In this document: positions 35,070 through 48,100 of the stretch, piece after piece
How positions within the stretch are numbered: the stretch's first letter is position 1
Layout: every line of letters begins with the position of its first letter
NCBI GenBank assembly: GCA_947561395.2
Contig: OX387193.1
Location: 8,494,001-8,558,000, forward strand
DNA from: Buxus sempervirens
Lineage: Eukaryota > Streptophyta > Magnoliopsida > Buxales > Buxaceae
Length of the DNA stretch: 64,000 nucleotides
Direction: 5' to 3'
Program-made: the position numbers and the translations under genes
The notes under the pieces: model-generated
What the model was told of the DNA's origin: nothing
The model's input: only the letters and a program-made list of their open reading frames with translations
The model's database searches: none

Positions 35070-35513
35070 ATGGGGAAGGATCTCAGCGAAGATCAAGTAG
35101 CCTCAATGAAGGAAGCATTTACTCTTTTCGACACCGACGGAGATGGTCGGATTGCAGCATCGGAACTGGGGATTCTGATGCGATCTCTAGGAGGAAACCC
35201 CACTCAGGCGCAACTCAAGCAGATCGTAGCACAGGAGAACCTCACCTCCCCGTTCGACTTCCCTCGCTTCCTCGACCTCATGAGCAAGCACTTGAAACCC
35301 GAGCCCTTCGATCGCCAGCTTCGAGACGCTTTCAAGGTCCTAGACAAGGACTCCACCGGCTACGTCTCCGTTTCCGATCTCCGTCATATCCTTACGAGTA
35401 TTGGCGAGAAGCTGGATCCCGCTGAATTCGACGAGTGGATCCGTGAGGTCGATGTTGGACCTGACGGTAGGATCCGCTACGACGATTTCATCACCCGGAT
35501 GGTCGCGAAATGA
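35070..35513 (+). CDS. CML13: Calmodulin-like protein CML13/CML14
   Basis: An intronless 147-aa protein starting [17 protein letters not shown]. An in-frame upstream ATG at 34908 would add 54 unrelated residues, so I chose the family start. Four EF-hand positions: EF1 is canonical ([12 protein letters not shown], residues 21-32), EF2 is degenerate (no acidic loop near SPFDFPRF), EF3 is [12 protein letters not shown] with Asp in place of the final Glu, and EF4 ([12 protein letters not shown]) is weak. This pattern, and the length, match the Arabidopsis CML13/CML14 pair, which are known to bind Ca2+ weakly and act as IQ-motif light chains of myosins and other IQ proteins. Cytosolic or nuclear. 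The symbol covers both paralogues, as I cannot separate them. The gene sits between two inverted copies of one small hAT element. Confidence 0.95.
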   Translation: MGKDLSEDQVASMKEAFTLFDTDGDGRIAASELGILMRSLGGNPTQAQLKQIVAQENLTSPFDFPRFLDLMSKHLKPEPFDRQLRDAFKVLDKDSTGYVSVSDLRHILTSIGEKLDPAEFDEWIREVDVGPDGRIRYDDFITRMVAK

Positions 35514-36042
35514 TTGCCCTAATTGTTTCTGACAAATTCTCGGTACGGTTAAGCCCCCCTTCTTTTCTTTGGATTTTCTTTTTATGTTGTTTGGGAAATT
35601 GGGTCTGCTTGGGTATGTAATTGTGACGGTGTTTGCAGATTTATTTTTGGATCTGTTTTTGTGTGTTTAGTTGTGCATTATTCATCGGAACTGTTGCATT
35701 TTGGAAGACGGGTTGGGAGTTTTTGGGCATTCTGTTGTTCCGCAAAGCTAGGCTCTGTTTGTGTGCATAATTCAACGATACTAATGCGTCGTGTTTAATA
35801 TAATTCACGCTTTGTTTATTTTTTTCAGAACTCTTTCTGACCCCTTCGAAGGAGTGGGAATCTTATTGAAAAGTTTCGATAATGTTGTGAATGTGTATGG
35901 GATGTTTTTTGGATCTTAGCTTGTAAATTTGTGAATTCGAAGAGTTTGCCTTCAAAGAAATGTTAGGAGAGGATTGCAAATAACAGTCTAAGAACTAAGT
36001 TGATGGAAATAGTTATAGATGTTTATAACATTTGAATGTTAC

Positions 36043-36363
36043 CAGTGGTGGAACCAGGACTCCAAATCTGGGGGGGCAAAAAAAATTTTCAATTAACACT
36101 TCTCATGAAATATAAAAATTTTAATGAGTTGGGGGTGGGCAAACCAGAAATTTTAGAGGGGGTTCTCATGAAATATAGAAATTTCAATGAGTTGGGGGGG
36201 CAAACCAGAAATTTTAGAAAGGATTCTTATGAAATATAAAAATTTTCAATGGGTTGTGTGGGGCAAACCAGAAATTTTAGGGGGGCAAAACTTAAATTTT
36301 AATTAAAAAATATATAAAACATATACAATTGCCCCCCCTAACCTTAACGTGGTTCCGCCACTG
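36043..36363 (+). mobile_element. Small hAT element, 321 bp, in the 3' region of CML13
   Basis: Ends CAGTGGTGGAACC and GGTTCCGCCACTG (reverse complement CAGTGGCGGAACC) with the perfect 8-bp duplication AATGTTAC (36035-36042 and 36364-36371). Holds three to four units of a roughly 55-bp repeat (CATGAAATATAAAAATTT, then AACCAGAAATTTTAG). Same family as 34196-34492, inverted. Confidence 0.88.
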
Positions 36364-36371
36364 AATGTTAC

Positions 36372-38580
36372 CATGTACATTCATTATTTCTCAGATTGCA
36401 GGTTTCACATCTACTGATTAGTTCATATCAGCAAACTATGGTCATCACTAGCTTGTGCATGCAAGATTGTCGTGGTAGTTTTATTATGCCTCTGCATCAT
36501 GTCTCGTGTATCCATTTATCTGCACTTCATTATCCAGTTAAATGTGTTGACGTTTATGGGGCAAGTCTGAGTAAGCCAGGAAATGTTGATGCATCCATTT
36601 GGTTGTGCCAATTTGGGGCAAGGCCTTATCCCAATACAGTAATTAATGAAGTCCTATTCCAAACAAGTCTTACTAATTTGGCTAGGAGTAGAGTTGAGTC
36701 CTCATAAAAGTCATTCCAATTGTAACTTTTAAAGATGAATAAAGGATCTCTCCCCCTGTAAAACTGAACTCCCTCCCCCCACCCCCTTCCTCGTGCAAGC
36801 ATTTCTTTCTATAGTAGCAAGCATGTTGTTCAGTTTTTATCAAAGAAACCAAGAGTTGATTTAAATGTGGGAATCATGGCATTATTCTAGAAACAGTGTC
36901 TACTAGTAATGATCATACTCTGAGGTATCAGGCAGTATTTGTTTGTAAAATAGGTTCCACTGTGACATGTACAAGGGGAGGCACATGCATACTGCACGTA
37001 ATTATCCTTAATATAGCACATAAGTAAGGGTTTAAATTCGAATGTGAAAGGGTAATGGGGTGGTTACAGTTTGGGATTGTTTTAGTTGGGGAGGGCAATA
37101 GTTAGAAAAAAAAAAAGGGAAGCTAGAATCTTGAGGGAATATTCCCCGTCTTCCCTTTATTAATAGTATAGATATGAGGTACATGGTTAATATTTTTTCA
37201 ACAAAATGTATCTCCATATCTTCTATATTGGCATTAGAAAAACAATTACTCAATATTCGTTAACTTGAAAATTGAAGGACTCCACCCTCTGTTAGGATAA
37301 CAATGGAATGATAGAGTATGTCTGGGTTGGATGGCAAAAACTTTCTCTACTCTGCTTCTTCATTTTTTCTTTTTCCTCATACTTACCTTATATGGGTTGG
37401 GGTTGAATTATGGAGGATCCTTCTCAAGTGGCCTGATACATGTATGCAGCCATGTCCATTCTTTGACCAAATACTTCATAAACAACACATCCAGCCAAGA
37501 TTTGGTTGTTTCTTAAGATGATTGTGGTTAATTATAACGTGCAAACTTATCCAAAATTTGGTTTTATATGAAATTCAGTAGTTCTTTAAGCATTTTAATT
37601 TTTTTTTCAATATATTTCTATTCATATTCATGGAAGTGATTTAATTTCTAGTTTGTGCTATAAAACTGGCATTCGAGTCAAATGGAGTGATGTGATACGG
37701 AAATATGCAATAAAATATTTAGCAAATCTTTGTGCTGGTTACTAACATGGTGCAACATGGTCTGTCCATTAGTTTTGCCTCTTGTCAAATTTCATTTGAG
37801 ATTTAACAAAGGCTTTACACCAGTTGTTAGCTTCACACACTCCTCTACCCTGTATTGTGAGGATAATGCTGTACAATCTGACCACTACATTCATCTCTGA
37901 CAAGTCTTTAAGTAAATTTTTTTGTTCTAGCCAAATTTGGTCTTGCTGCTGTAACTTGAGCTAACTGCTGATGAGAGCATCTCATTTGTTGTCAGGGACT
38001 CCACAAATTTCTCTAATGTTTGCTAAAAAAAAATTTGCAGACCTGTGTTCAAATTCCTCTGGCTAATAAGATTATACCTCAAATTTGAGAAGTAGAAGCA
38101 CAGTTGGAAGCTTCCCACTGTATAAATGCAGGTGCTACATGCTTGCGATTTTTTTAAAAATGATGGAAATGTATTGCACAGATCGTGCTGATTGAAATGT
38201 ATTGCACAGCTGGAAGCTTCCCACAAATTTCTATAATTGATAAACTAGCAATTTTTTTTTTTATTTCCCTAACCAAAGATCGCGTTTTAGTCCAGATCTG
38301 GGATCACCGAGAATCGGGTTTGAGAATCAATATTTAACATCATCTAATTATGTATTGCACAGGCTGAGTTGGAGGAAGAAAAAAAAAGGCTGAGTTGGAG
38401 GAAGAAATTTAAAAATGATGGAAATGTCTCTGAGTTGGCATGCAATAAGGAGAGATGGTAAGAGCAAAATTGTTCCAGCTCATTCCCTTCTTCCCCACCA
38501 CCACCGCTGCCTTCCCCACACCAAGGGGGATCTCATGGGATGATTCTTGAGATTTCAAATATTAAAAAGAAAAAATAAAA
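36372..38580. other. Gene-free stretch
   Basis: AT-rich. Short direct duplications occur near 38.1-38.4 kb, such as TGTATTGCACAG three times and GGCTGAGTTGGAGGAAGAAA twice at about 38362-38408. No conserved coding frame. Confidence 0.45.
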
Positions 38581-38624
38581 TCATCTTTTAGCCATAATCT
38601 GCTCTCCATAATTTGAGGTCTACC

Positions 38625-38836
38625 TTTTTAATCACCTTAGTGTTTAAAATTCGGAGGCCTTTAAATGGCCCAGTTTTTCAAATTTGAGGGCTTTTAGAGG
38701 ACTCAATATGGAAAATTTTTAAGATTTTTAGATAGCCCTGTGTCTAAAATTCAGGATTTTTTTAAACAGCCTGGTACGTTAAAATTTTGAGGTTTTTAGA
38801 TGGCCTAGTATCTTAAAGTTAGAGGCTTTTAAAGTA
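38625..38836. repeat. Degenerate minisatellite, about 35-bp unit, about 6 copies
   Basis: Successive units follow the pattern AGGxTTTTAGATGGCC then TxxTAAAATTT, at about 38652, 38688, 38723, 38754, 38790 and 38824. The divergence between units is high, so the array is old. Confidence 0.6.
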
Positions 38837-39973
38837 CAAGGGAAGTGAGTAAATACACAATATTTGTAAAATTTATCAAATGTGAGTTTTCGTAATAGAT
38901 TTTTATAATTTGTGAAACTTTCCAGAATGGATTAGTACAATATATAAAATTTATCAAATGTGAACATTTAGACTTATTTTGATGCACCTGGTTATTCAGA
39001 TTTATACCAATAACCTTAGAAGAAACAAAAACCAAGGTTTTCCTAGTCTCTCTCTCTCTTTCTCTTTGTTTTTAATTAGGTTAGTTTTAGAGTTTACTAT
39101 ATAAAGCCTAATTTACGATCCTTGTGAACGATATCACTACTGTCTCAGGAGTAATACTTCCAAAGAGGCTGTCATGTACGTGGATAAATCGGTGAAATTA
39201 GGCTACAAAATATTTAGCAAATCTTTATCTTGCCCTGGTGTTTAATTTAATATATACTAGAGGAAACAGTTTTGAAATTGTTTAGATTTTAAACACATAG
39301 ATAGAATTTTGACTATTTTAGCCTTGTATTAATGATGCCTTAACAATAAACGGCAAGGGTTTTTTATGGAAGTTGTATATAATTATTTGCACGCTTCCGA
39401 AGGGGCCTTTTCTTGTTATGTATGGTATAAATAAGCCCTTACATTTTTTTTTTCAATTTTTCTTGTTGGTTTAGTAGAATTATTCTCTGGTTTCATTATA
39501 TTTAAAAAACGAGCTGATATCGTCTTAGAGCATTCTTTGTTTCATCATCAAGTCTTAAGTGGTGAAATGAAAGTACACATCCCCGCATGCGGAGTTAGTG
39601 GAAAGTTCTCAAATCAAGTCTCCTTGCAAATCATTGCATATTTATGGTGTTGCGATGACGGATCATTTGCCCTAACTAAAGCGGAAATGTGTGGTAGCTA
39701 TGGCTTAATCTGAACATTCCACGGAGGAAGCCACTATGGTCACGTCAGGTCGGCCACGCTGGTAGCCCCCTTTCTCTTTTTCTAATCTAAAAAAAATGAA
39801 AATACACATCAGCTTTAATTATGCGTAAATTACGCTGTATTGTACATCTAAAATGCGCTTGGGTTCCATCTAATAATCATGCACACTAGGAAACATTTTT
39901 ACGAGTTTTGACGAGCTGTTGAGAAGGGTTGTTTAAAGGCCACGTGGGCTTTGTCTTCCCTCGATCTGAATAA
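38837..39973. other. Gene-free stretch upstream of maspardin
   Basis: AT-rich with no recognised element. The last part contains the maspardin promoter and 5' UTR, but I see no convincing TATA box. Confidence 0.4.
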
Positions 39974-40057
39974 TTGCCAAAACAGGACGGGAGAGAGATC
40001 AGAGTCGATAGAATCGAGTTTTGTGATGGGCGAATTGAAGCGGCAGCACCAGCAGCA

Positions 40058-43000
40058 ATGAAGGGCGTCTATTCGGCGCCAGGAGATTACATACACTTCA
40101 AGTCACAAGTCCCCCTTCACAAGATCTCTGTACGCCTCTCTCTCTCTCTCTCTCTCGATCAATCTTTAAATTTCTTGAAATTCCCGATTCTGGGTTTCAA
40201 ATTTTAGTTCCATTTTTTAACTGGGTATTTGTTTATTTTAAGTTTAATCCATGTTTAATATGTTACTTTATGGAAACCGACGAAGAATCCTTAATTGGGG
40301 CTTCTTAATTCGGCTCCTCTGTAATCATTTACGAACATGATTTCAAGCGTGTATGCTTTAAAAGAATTTTTCCTAAAATATATATTGCGTTCCTAACTAA
40401 ATCATGGTTTATCCTTCATATTTGATTTTAGCTTCATCCCTTGTAAAAAAAAACAGTAATTGAATTCAGGGTATTACTTTTGATGGGTGGTTGTGATCAG
40501 GATTTGGATTGGATTATCATTTTTCTTTTTTTCTTTTTTTTCCTGATAAGGAGTAATCCTTGAAGTGGATTTTGAGTATAAAGTTTCTTTCTGATTATAG
40601 TCTGCTCCCTAATTGATTTTCTTGAGATTTATTTCTTTTTAAAATAATGTTTTCAGTATATCAATCAACCGGTTATTCGGTTTATAAATTACAAGCTCGG
40701 TCTAATGGAATGACATGTAAATATGTAATTGGTTCTGTTAATGACCGTTTTGTTGCTCCAAGTGTGAAATGCATAAACTTAAAAAGTGCTGCTGTGATGA
40801 TATTTTTCTGACGCTTAATAGTGTTCCTCATCATCAAAGTTTCTATCTTTCACAGATTGGTTCAAGAAACTGGCGATATTATGACTTTGGTCCAAAGGTG
40901 GTTCCTCCACTTATCTGTATTCCTGGGATAGTTGGAACAGCTGATGTCTATTACAAACAGATCATGTCACTGTCCATGAAGGTGTGAGATTTGACACTAC
41001 CAAGTCGTTCTTGGTGTTTGGGGTATTATTAAGGTTCATATGTTTCTTGACATTGTATTTATCACTTTGACATGCAAAGAAGCCAGAATGAATTGTAGGT
41101 GGGTGCTTCCAGATAGATGTTTATGAATTATGAGAATGTTCTCAGCTGAGACTTTTTCATTTGAAAATTACTGAAATTTTGAAGAGTTAGTGATAGTGTC
41201 AATTTTTTGTTTTCATTCACAAATTAGTAAGAGGTGCGAATTTTAGTCCAATTTTTCAGGACAAAAAATCTTATTTGTCGTAAACTTTATGGATCCTTGC
41301 ATTGACACTTTATATTGCATTCATGTGAGATTCAGAATCTTCCATTTCTAGGAGGATGATTTTTATAATGTTAATGAGGAAATCATTGCCCCATACCAAG
41401 TAATATTTTCAAATACGGGCTAGAAATTTGAGTGAACAATTGAGTAGAATGCGATAAATAATCAATGTATAGGCTACATCTTCGTGCATATGAGATGCCA
41501 CTATTTAACGCATAATGGGATAGGTTATAACTGTTCCCAGGATTCTACCCTAAGCTGAGTGAACAATTAAAAAACTAATATAAAAAGTGTGAAAGCTAGG
41601 TTCCACATTTTGATCAGCATTCTTGCAAATCGAAAGTATTGAAATGCTTGAAATATAAAAATCATCAAACCAAAATTTTTTTTGCATGATGATACATGAT
41701 CATCAAGTGCTTTTCTGTAATTGATGCCAATTTCTATGGATTTTTTTTACTGATTAAGCTTTTTAAATTGTTATGTATTTTTTTAACCTTTTTGGCTGAT
41801 TATGAAAGTAACTTTCAAAATCAGGGTTACAGAGTGATTTCTATTGATATACCACGTGTATGGAACCATCATGAATGGATTCAAGCATTTGAAAAGTTCT
41901 TGGATGCTGTTGATGTTCATCATGTAAGAATTTTCTTGCCTCTTGCACATCTTTTTCCTAGTACCCTCCTTTTTTTCCCCCAAATTTATGTTCCCTTTTA
42001 AAATAATTTACAACTGTAAATTTGAAATTTATTTGATTGTATGAAGACATCTCTGATCCATCATAACAATATTTTCTTGATGATTGGATTTTAATGCCAC
42101 AGCTGTTATCCATGTGCTTCACGCAGTTCAGCAACTTTTATCCAATTTCCTAAGATTTTATATGAATTTAATTGTGCATGTCATTATGATTCCATTTGTC
42201 TCTGCTATAAGTGGTATGGGCATCAAGTCAATCTGTTTAGACTAATCATAAATGTAATAATCTGGGCAATGTTATCAAATCGCCTTGGCAAAGCTAGGTG
42301 ATAGTTCTGCTTGTAGCCTAGGCGCCAAGGCGGTCGCCTCAGCGATAATTTTTTTATAATATTTTTGGTGTTTATCTACATCTAACAGATGTATATTTTG
42401 CTCTTTAGGTGCAATTTTACAAGGATTTTTGTAGTAAACTTAGGCATATTATCTGCAAACCAAAAGAGGGTAACACATAATGCAGTCTAATCAAGAGTCA
42501 AGACCATACCCTGTGGGATCCGGAGGTGTGATGCAAATCAACAATCATACTAACGTGATGAAATCCATCCACGATTAAATTTTGTATCAAAACAGATAAT
42601 TTGATAGAATTCATAAGGCAACTTGCCTTTTAGGTAAAAGTTCTGTATGGTCTGTACTCCAGTTTGTGCATACATCAAATAACTAAAAATCAAAATATTT
42701 TTATAAGCTAAATAGAATCATCCAAGTAAAACTCTTGTATGTTTCTTGAAGTGAGCAGTCTAAAAGAGGGTAGAATAGGAGACGGAAGAAAGGGGGGAGA
42801 AAGGGAAGAGGAGGAGGAAGAGGGAAGAAGTACCTGATTGTGAGCAAGTTTTGCGTGGTTCTTATAGTTATGCTCTTTGTTCTCTTCTCTAAGCGCTGTG
42901 CTACTACGTGTTCTCTTTCTAATTCAAAACCCTTCTGCCTCATTTTGTTTTGTTTTACGATGTATTAATAAAATATAATTTTATATATTAAAAATAGATA

Positions 43001-45103
43001 TTATATAATTAAATAAAATAATTGGTAATAGGCGACCGCCAAGGCCAAAAAGGTGATAAGGCAACCGCCTTATTGGCCAGGTGGTCGCCTATTCACATAG
43101 GCGCTAGCCCAGGCGAGAACGGCCTAGGCGAGTTTCACCTAAGCTTTTTTAAAAACTCCTAGGCGCTTAGGCGAGCACCTTTAATAACAATGAATCTAGG
43201 TTAGGGCATTTGAAATAGAAGGGGAAAGAAGAAGAAAGAATATATAGGAATGGGAAGCTCTGAAAATCCATTGTGTTGTTCCCACACTCAATACCTTTAT
43301 ATTTGTGGGCTTGCCAATAATAGCCTCATTAAATCAAAAGAAGAATGCAGTATATATGTTTAAAAAAGGTTAAATCAATAGAAGGATTATCAGATAGGGA
43401 TACTTAAACTGTAACTGCAGAATGTCCTTCCAGATGTCTGAAAGAAGAATGCAGTATATATGTTTAAAAAAGGTTAAATCAATAGAAGGATTATCAGATA
43501 GGGATACTTAAACTGTAACTGCAGAATGTCCTTCCAGATGTCTGAAAGAAGAATGCAGTATATATGTTTAAAAAAGGTTTAATCAATAGAAATATTATCA
43601 GATAGGGATACTTAAACTGTAATTGCAGAATGTCCTTCCAGATGTCTGAATCTTTTGAATTAAGAAACATAACGAAGTTATAAATTAACAGCACATTGTT
43701 CATTAAATTTTTTTATGTGAATGATGCAACACTTATATAAATGCTCAAGAATTCAGGAGACCATATAAACATATTCATTTACTTGCTTAAAGATAGTGAC
43801 ATTGTTTATTTCGTACAGAATCTTAGGGCAGTTTTTCTTTTTCTTTTTTTTTTTAGTTTTACTCTAGTCTAAGTATATGCATCTTTCATGTTGTATTTTG
43901 TGCTATGTCAACCATCATGCTGGTTTTTATAGTTTATTGCATAATCTGTGCAAAGCATCATTTTCTGAAAGCTCAGCCGATGTTGATTAGGCTGAACTAT
44001 CTGCAATTGACAGGTACATCTTTATGGAACAGCCCTTGGAGGCTTCTTAGCACAACTTTTCGCTCAGCATCGCCCAAGGCGGGTCAGATCATTGATAATC
44101 TCTAATTCATTCTTGGATAGCAGCAGTTTCTCGGCTGCAATGCCATGGGCTCCAATGTATGTCACCTTGTATCCTTTCTCATGCATGGTAACTTGAGATG
44201 ACCAATTTTCTTACCTGTAATATTATTCTTATTATTATTGCTAGTATTTGTTATGTATTCTCCCTGCAAGAATAACCAGAGATTGGTATCAATATTGAGT
44301 GCTTGAACTGTCTCCTTTGTTAGTGGGATTGTCAGGTTCACTGCTGTATTTCACATGTGTAAGGCTATATTTATCTGTTTGATTCAGAGCAAAAAAGTCA
44401 TGCATATTATGCTCAATGTTGATGCTGCAGGCTAAAAGCATTACTTTGATAACAACTCAATATCCGGGTTAAAATGATCTGAAGAAATATGTCTGTCTGA
44501 CCCCATTACAACTCTATTGGCAAACCATGCCTGTTAAGTTCCTCTTTGGTACCTAGATGCTCATTAGTCTGGCTAAAGTGTTGAAGAATTGAGGAAAAAG
44601 TGCTTAAAGAGAGAATCAGAGAGAGAGAGAGAGAGAGATGAAAGAAGTGGATGAGGTGATCTATGGATTGGCTCATTCTTCTTTATTCTGAATGGATTTG
44701 ATGGAGGTTCTTTCATCCTGAATGGGTCTGTTTGGCTCTTCTTTGATGTCTTGGTGCTGACTAATCTCTCCAAGTTATCCACAAGTGAAAGAAAAAAAAG
44801 AGTAGAAAGAGAGATGGAAGCAGCAGATTAGGGGAGGTATTAGGAGTGCATCATTTTCATTTATCCTCACTGGGTCTTTAGATATATCTTTTAGCTCTTT
44901 TAACTGCTCTAGGAAGGGACTAATTTCCTTCCTCTTCACTCTTGTGTTGATGTTCCTAGCATCTTTTCTATTCTAGCTGAGGAGCATAGGCTTCACAGTT
45001 GGTATGGACAAAGTATCTATCTCCCACTTTATGTTGTTGATAATACAATCATTTTTTTTAGTACTTCTTGTGATTAAGTCTCTCTCCCTCCCCCACCACC
45101 GCG

Positions 45104-45140
<37 letters not shown>

Positions 45141-48100
45141 CCTCTGTATTCTTAAATGATTTGAAACCATCTGACGTTTTTAATTTAATTTAAGTGAGAT
45201 TAATGTATTTGCCTTTAATGTGAGTTCCATTACTTTCTAGTTGTTTGCCACTTTTTTTGGGTGCATGATTCAAAATGGCACACAGGTACCTTTGTCCATC
45301 TAGAAGTTTGTCCTTTCTCTTTATCTTTCTTGGATTTTGTTGTTGAGAAAATTAGAGGGATGCAAGGCAATTTGAAGAATAATTATCTCTGTTTGGGAGG
45401 TGGAATCACTGTTACTAACACATTGTTGGATAATTGTCAAGGCTACTTCCTTTTTTTGTTCAAGATACCCGATTTTGTGGTTTGTAAAAGCAGGAATCAA
45501 GAGAATTTTCTTTAACATGGGAGTGGAGGTAGGAGAGATCATCTAGTCAACTGGAAGGACACATGTAGATTAGGGATACGGTAGGTTTAAACCTGGGAAA
45601 CAAAAAGGCCAACACCTATGGGAAAAGTTGTCTAGACCCTGTAAGATGTTGATTATTTTAAACCCCCAAACAAAGAGCATAGAGGATCATTGTCATGGTC
45701 AATTTATTTCTTATCCAAAAAAGTTTGCTTGGTCAATGGGAAAAAAATATCTACAACTTCTCTACAGAACCCATCTAAACCAATAAGAGATTGGAAGAAG
45801 CTCGGCTATTCTTTCAGAAAAAAAAATTAAAGAAAATATTACAAAAACACATTTATCTGATTTACACATAGTACGTATATCCACCATAATTCCACAGAGT
45901 TGAAGATGATCTACAACCTCAAACTTTTTATACAATACCAATCTTTATGACAGTCCCTTGAGGAAATCCATGTGAAGGTAAATATAGATATGTGGGGTCT
46001 TCCAAAGCACTTGCCATTTATGAAATCCATGCAACAATGAGCTTCTAAATATGGCCCATCTCACACGTAATCCTGTTCTGTTATCCATTTAAAAATTGAA
46101 TTATAATAAGCTTCACAGTTTACTGATTGTATACATTTTTGGATTTTTTGAACTTTTCCAGAAATTTTTGGGCCTTTAGTCAAATAAATTTCTCTGAAGT
46201 TCTCGGCTCCATTCAGCTTTTGATTCCCTCTTTCAACTGCTTCACCGCGAGGACCGCAATAATAATCAATTTATAGTGCTATGGATCTATCTGCCTGGTC
46301 CAAACCAAGGATTTGCAGAACCTCATTTTCTCATTATTCCCGCACAAGAACCTAGAGTAGCATGAGGTTATCTTGATATTTTATCTTCTCTTCAACATTT
46401 CATTTCCCTCCCTGCCACTCATAACCTAAACCACTAAGTGCACAGATCTTGAAGATGCCAGATCCGTCAAAAGAGCTGAAGCAAGGTTTTGGACTTTCAG
46501 AAAAGTTTAAACACATTCTTTTGAGAGACTCGTTGTTATGTTTTTCTTGTGTATATGCTATATTTGACAAAATATTTGTTCATTTTTATTGTTTGTTTAT
46601 GCAGTGTTAGTTGGGCTCCCTCCTTTTTGCTGAAGCGACATGTCTTGACTGGAATTAGGGATGGTCCACATGAACCATTCATTGCAGATTCTGTTGACTT
46701 TGTAGTTTCGCAGGTAAAATCTACAAATGTCCAATTTTTGTATGACACCAAGTGTCCTGTGCATTATTAGAACTTCCTAGCACTTTCTGAAGCAATCTGC
46801 TGATTCTGATCTAAAGAATTTATACATATCTGCTAATCTACAGGATAAGTAAACTATTTGGTTATTATTAATTTTTTTCTTTACCAGCAAGATATATTTG
46901 TATATAATATTTATGTGAGGGTACAGGCATTAGGCATCTTACCAATTGGTTTTGTCTAATTATATTTCCACCTTGCTGTATGTGGTAACTAATTTTGGAA
47001 TTTATTTGTCATATCTGTGCAGACGCTCAATTTTATGAATCTTGTCAGCCATTATCTACATATGGAAAATGAGTTGGTGGGGATCCACTTGTTCTGCATG
47101 TTCTGTTGTTAGTCTCTCTCACATGCTAAGTTTTGGACTGACATATCCAGACCCATGAAATGACCTAGAAAAAGGGCACCCAGTTCTAATTCGTTCCTAG
47201 GTTAATCACTATGAAGGTGCTAGGATATTTTGCAGCTGTTTACAGCTACCATTACTCATTACACATGGTTAAAAGTTCAATGCAGAAACACTAGGGTTGG
47301 TGTGGATGAGAAATTTGCCCACATGATTTATCTTGAGGTTGCAGTTTTTTATTGATGGCGTAAATTGACCATATAAAATCTCCATTTGTCACCGAAACTG
47401 AAACTGATGAGACAGCTAAGAACCTTTTCCCTTTAGATATGCAAACACATACACACGTGATTAAGAAGGTAGGGTGGACCATGTGCACATTGTATTCCAG
47501 TATTTTGACAAGAAAATGGACTTTCAGTCTTGTTCTTTATATTGTTGGACACAACGCCTTTTTGCTTCACAGATGGACATACTATAATCTTTCTGTACTG
47601 TAACCTTTTGCTCACCATGCAGGTTGAAACACTCAAGAGGGATGACCTGGCTTCGAGGTTAAGTCTGAATGCGGATGCTGTTTCAGTTGGACCTCTGATT
47701 CTTTCAGATTCATTTATCACTATAATGGATGTAAGTGGTATAAAATTTGGTGTTAATGTAGATTTGGTAGTTATCCATTAATGAAAATGATGAAACCAGT
47801 GGGCACTTTTTTTTCCCCCATGATGAAATGGCCAAGTGAATAAATATGCATGTCCCATTTTGCTAAAAAATGAATGGAATGAATGTGAAAACATGGGGAA
47901 TGAGGTGTTCAAGTTTTACACGACTCTTTTGCTTAACTTGTAATGAAATGACAAAGTGCCTCTGTTTGTGAAGATTTATATCAATTAATCTGTGGGCCAG
48001 AAAGTTCATGCGAAGATTATAATGTTCACTTAGCCATGAGCTCCATCATTCTACATATGTGCATACAGACATACAATCAATGTCTCGTTTGAGGAGCAGT

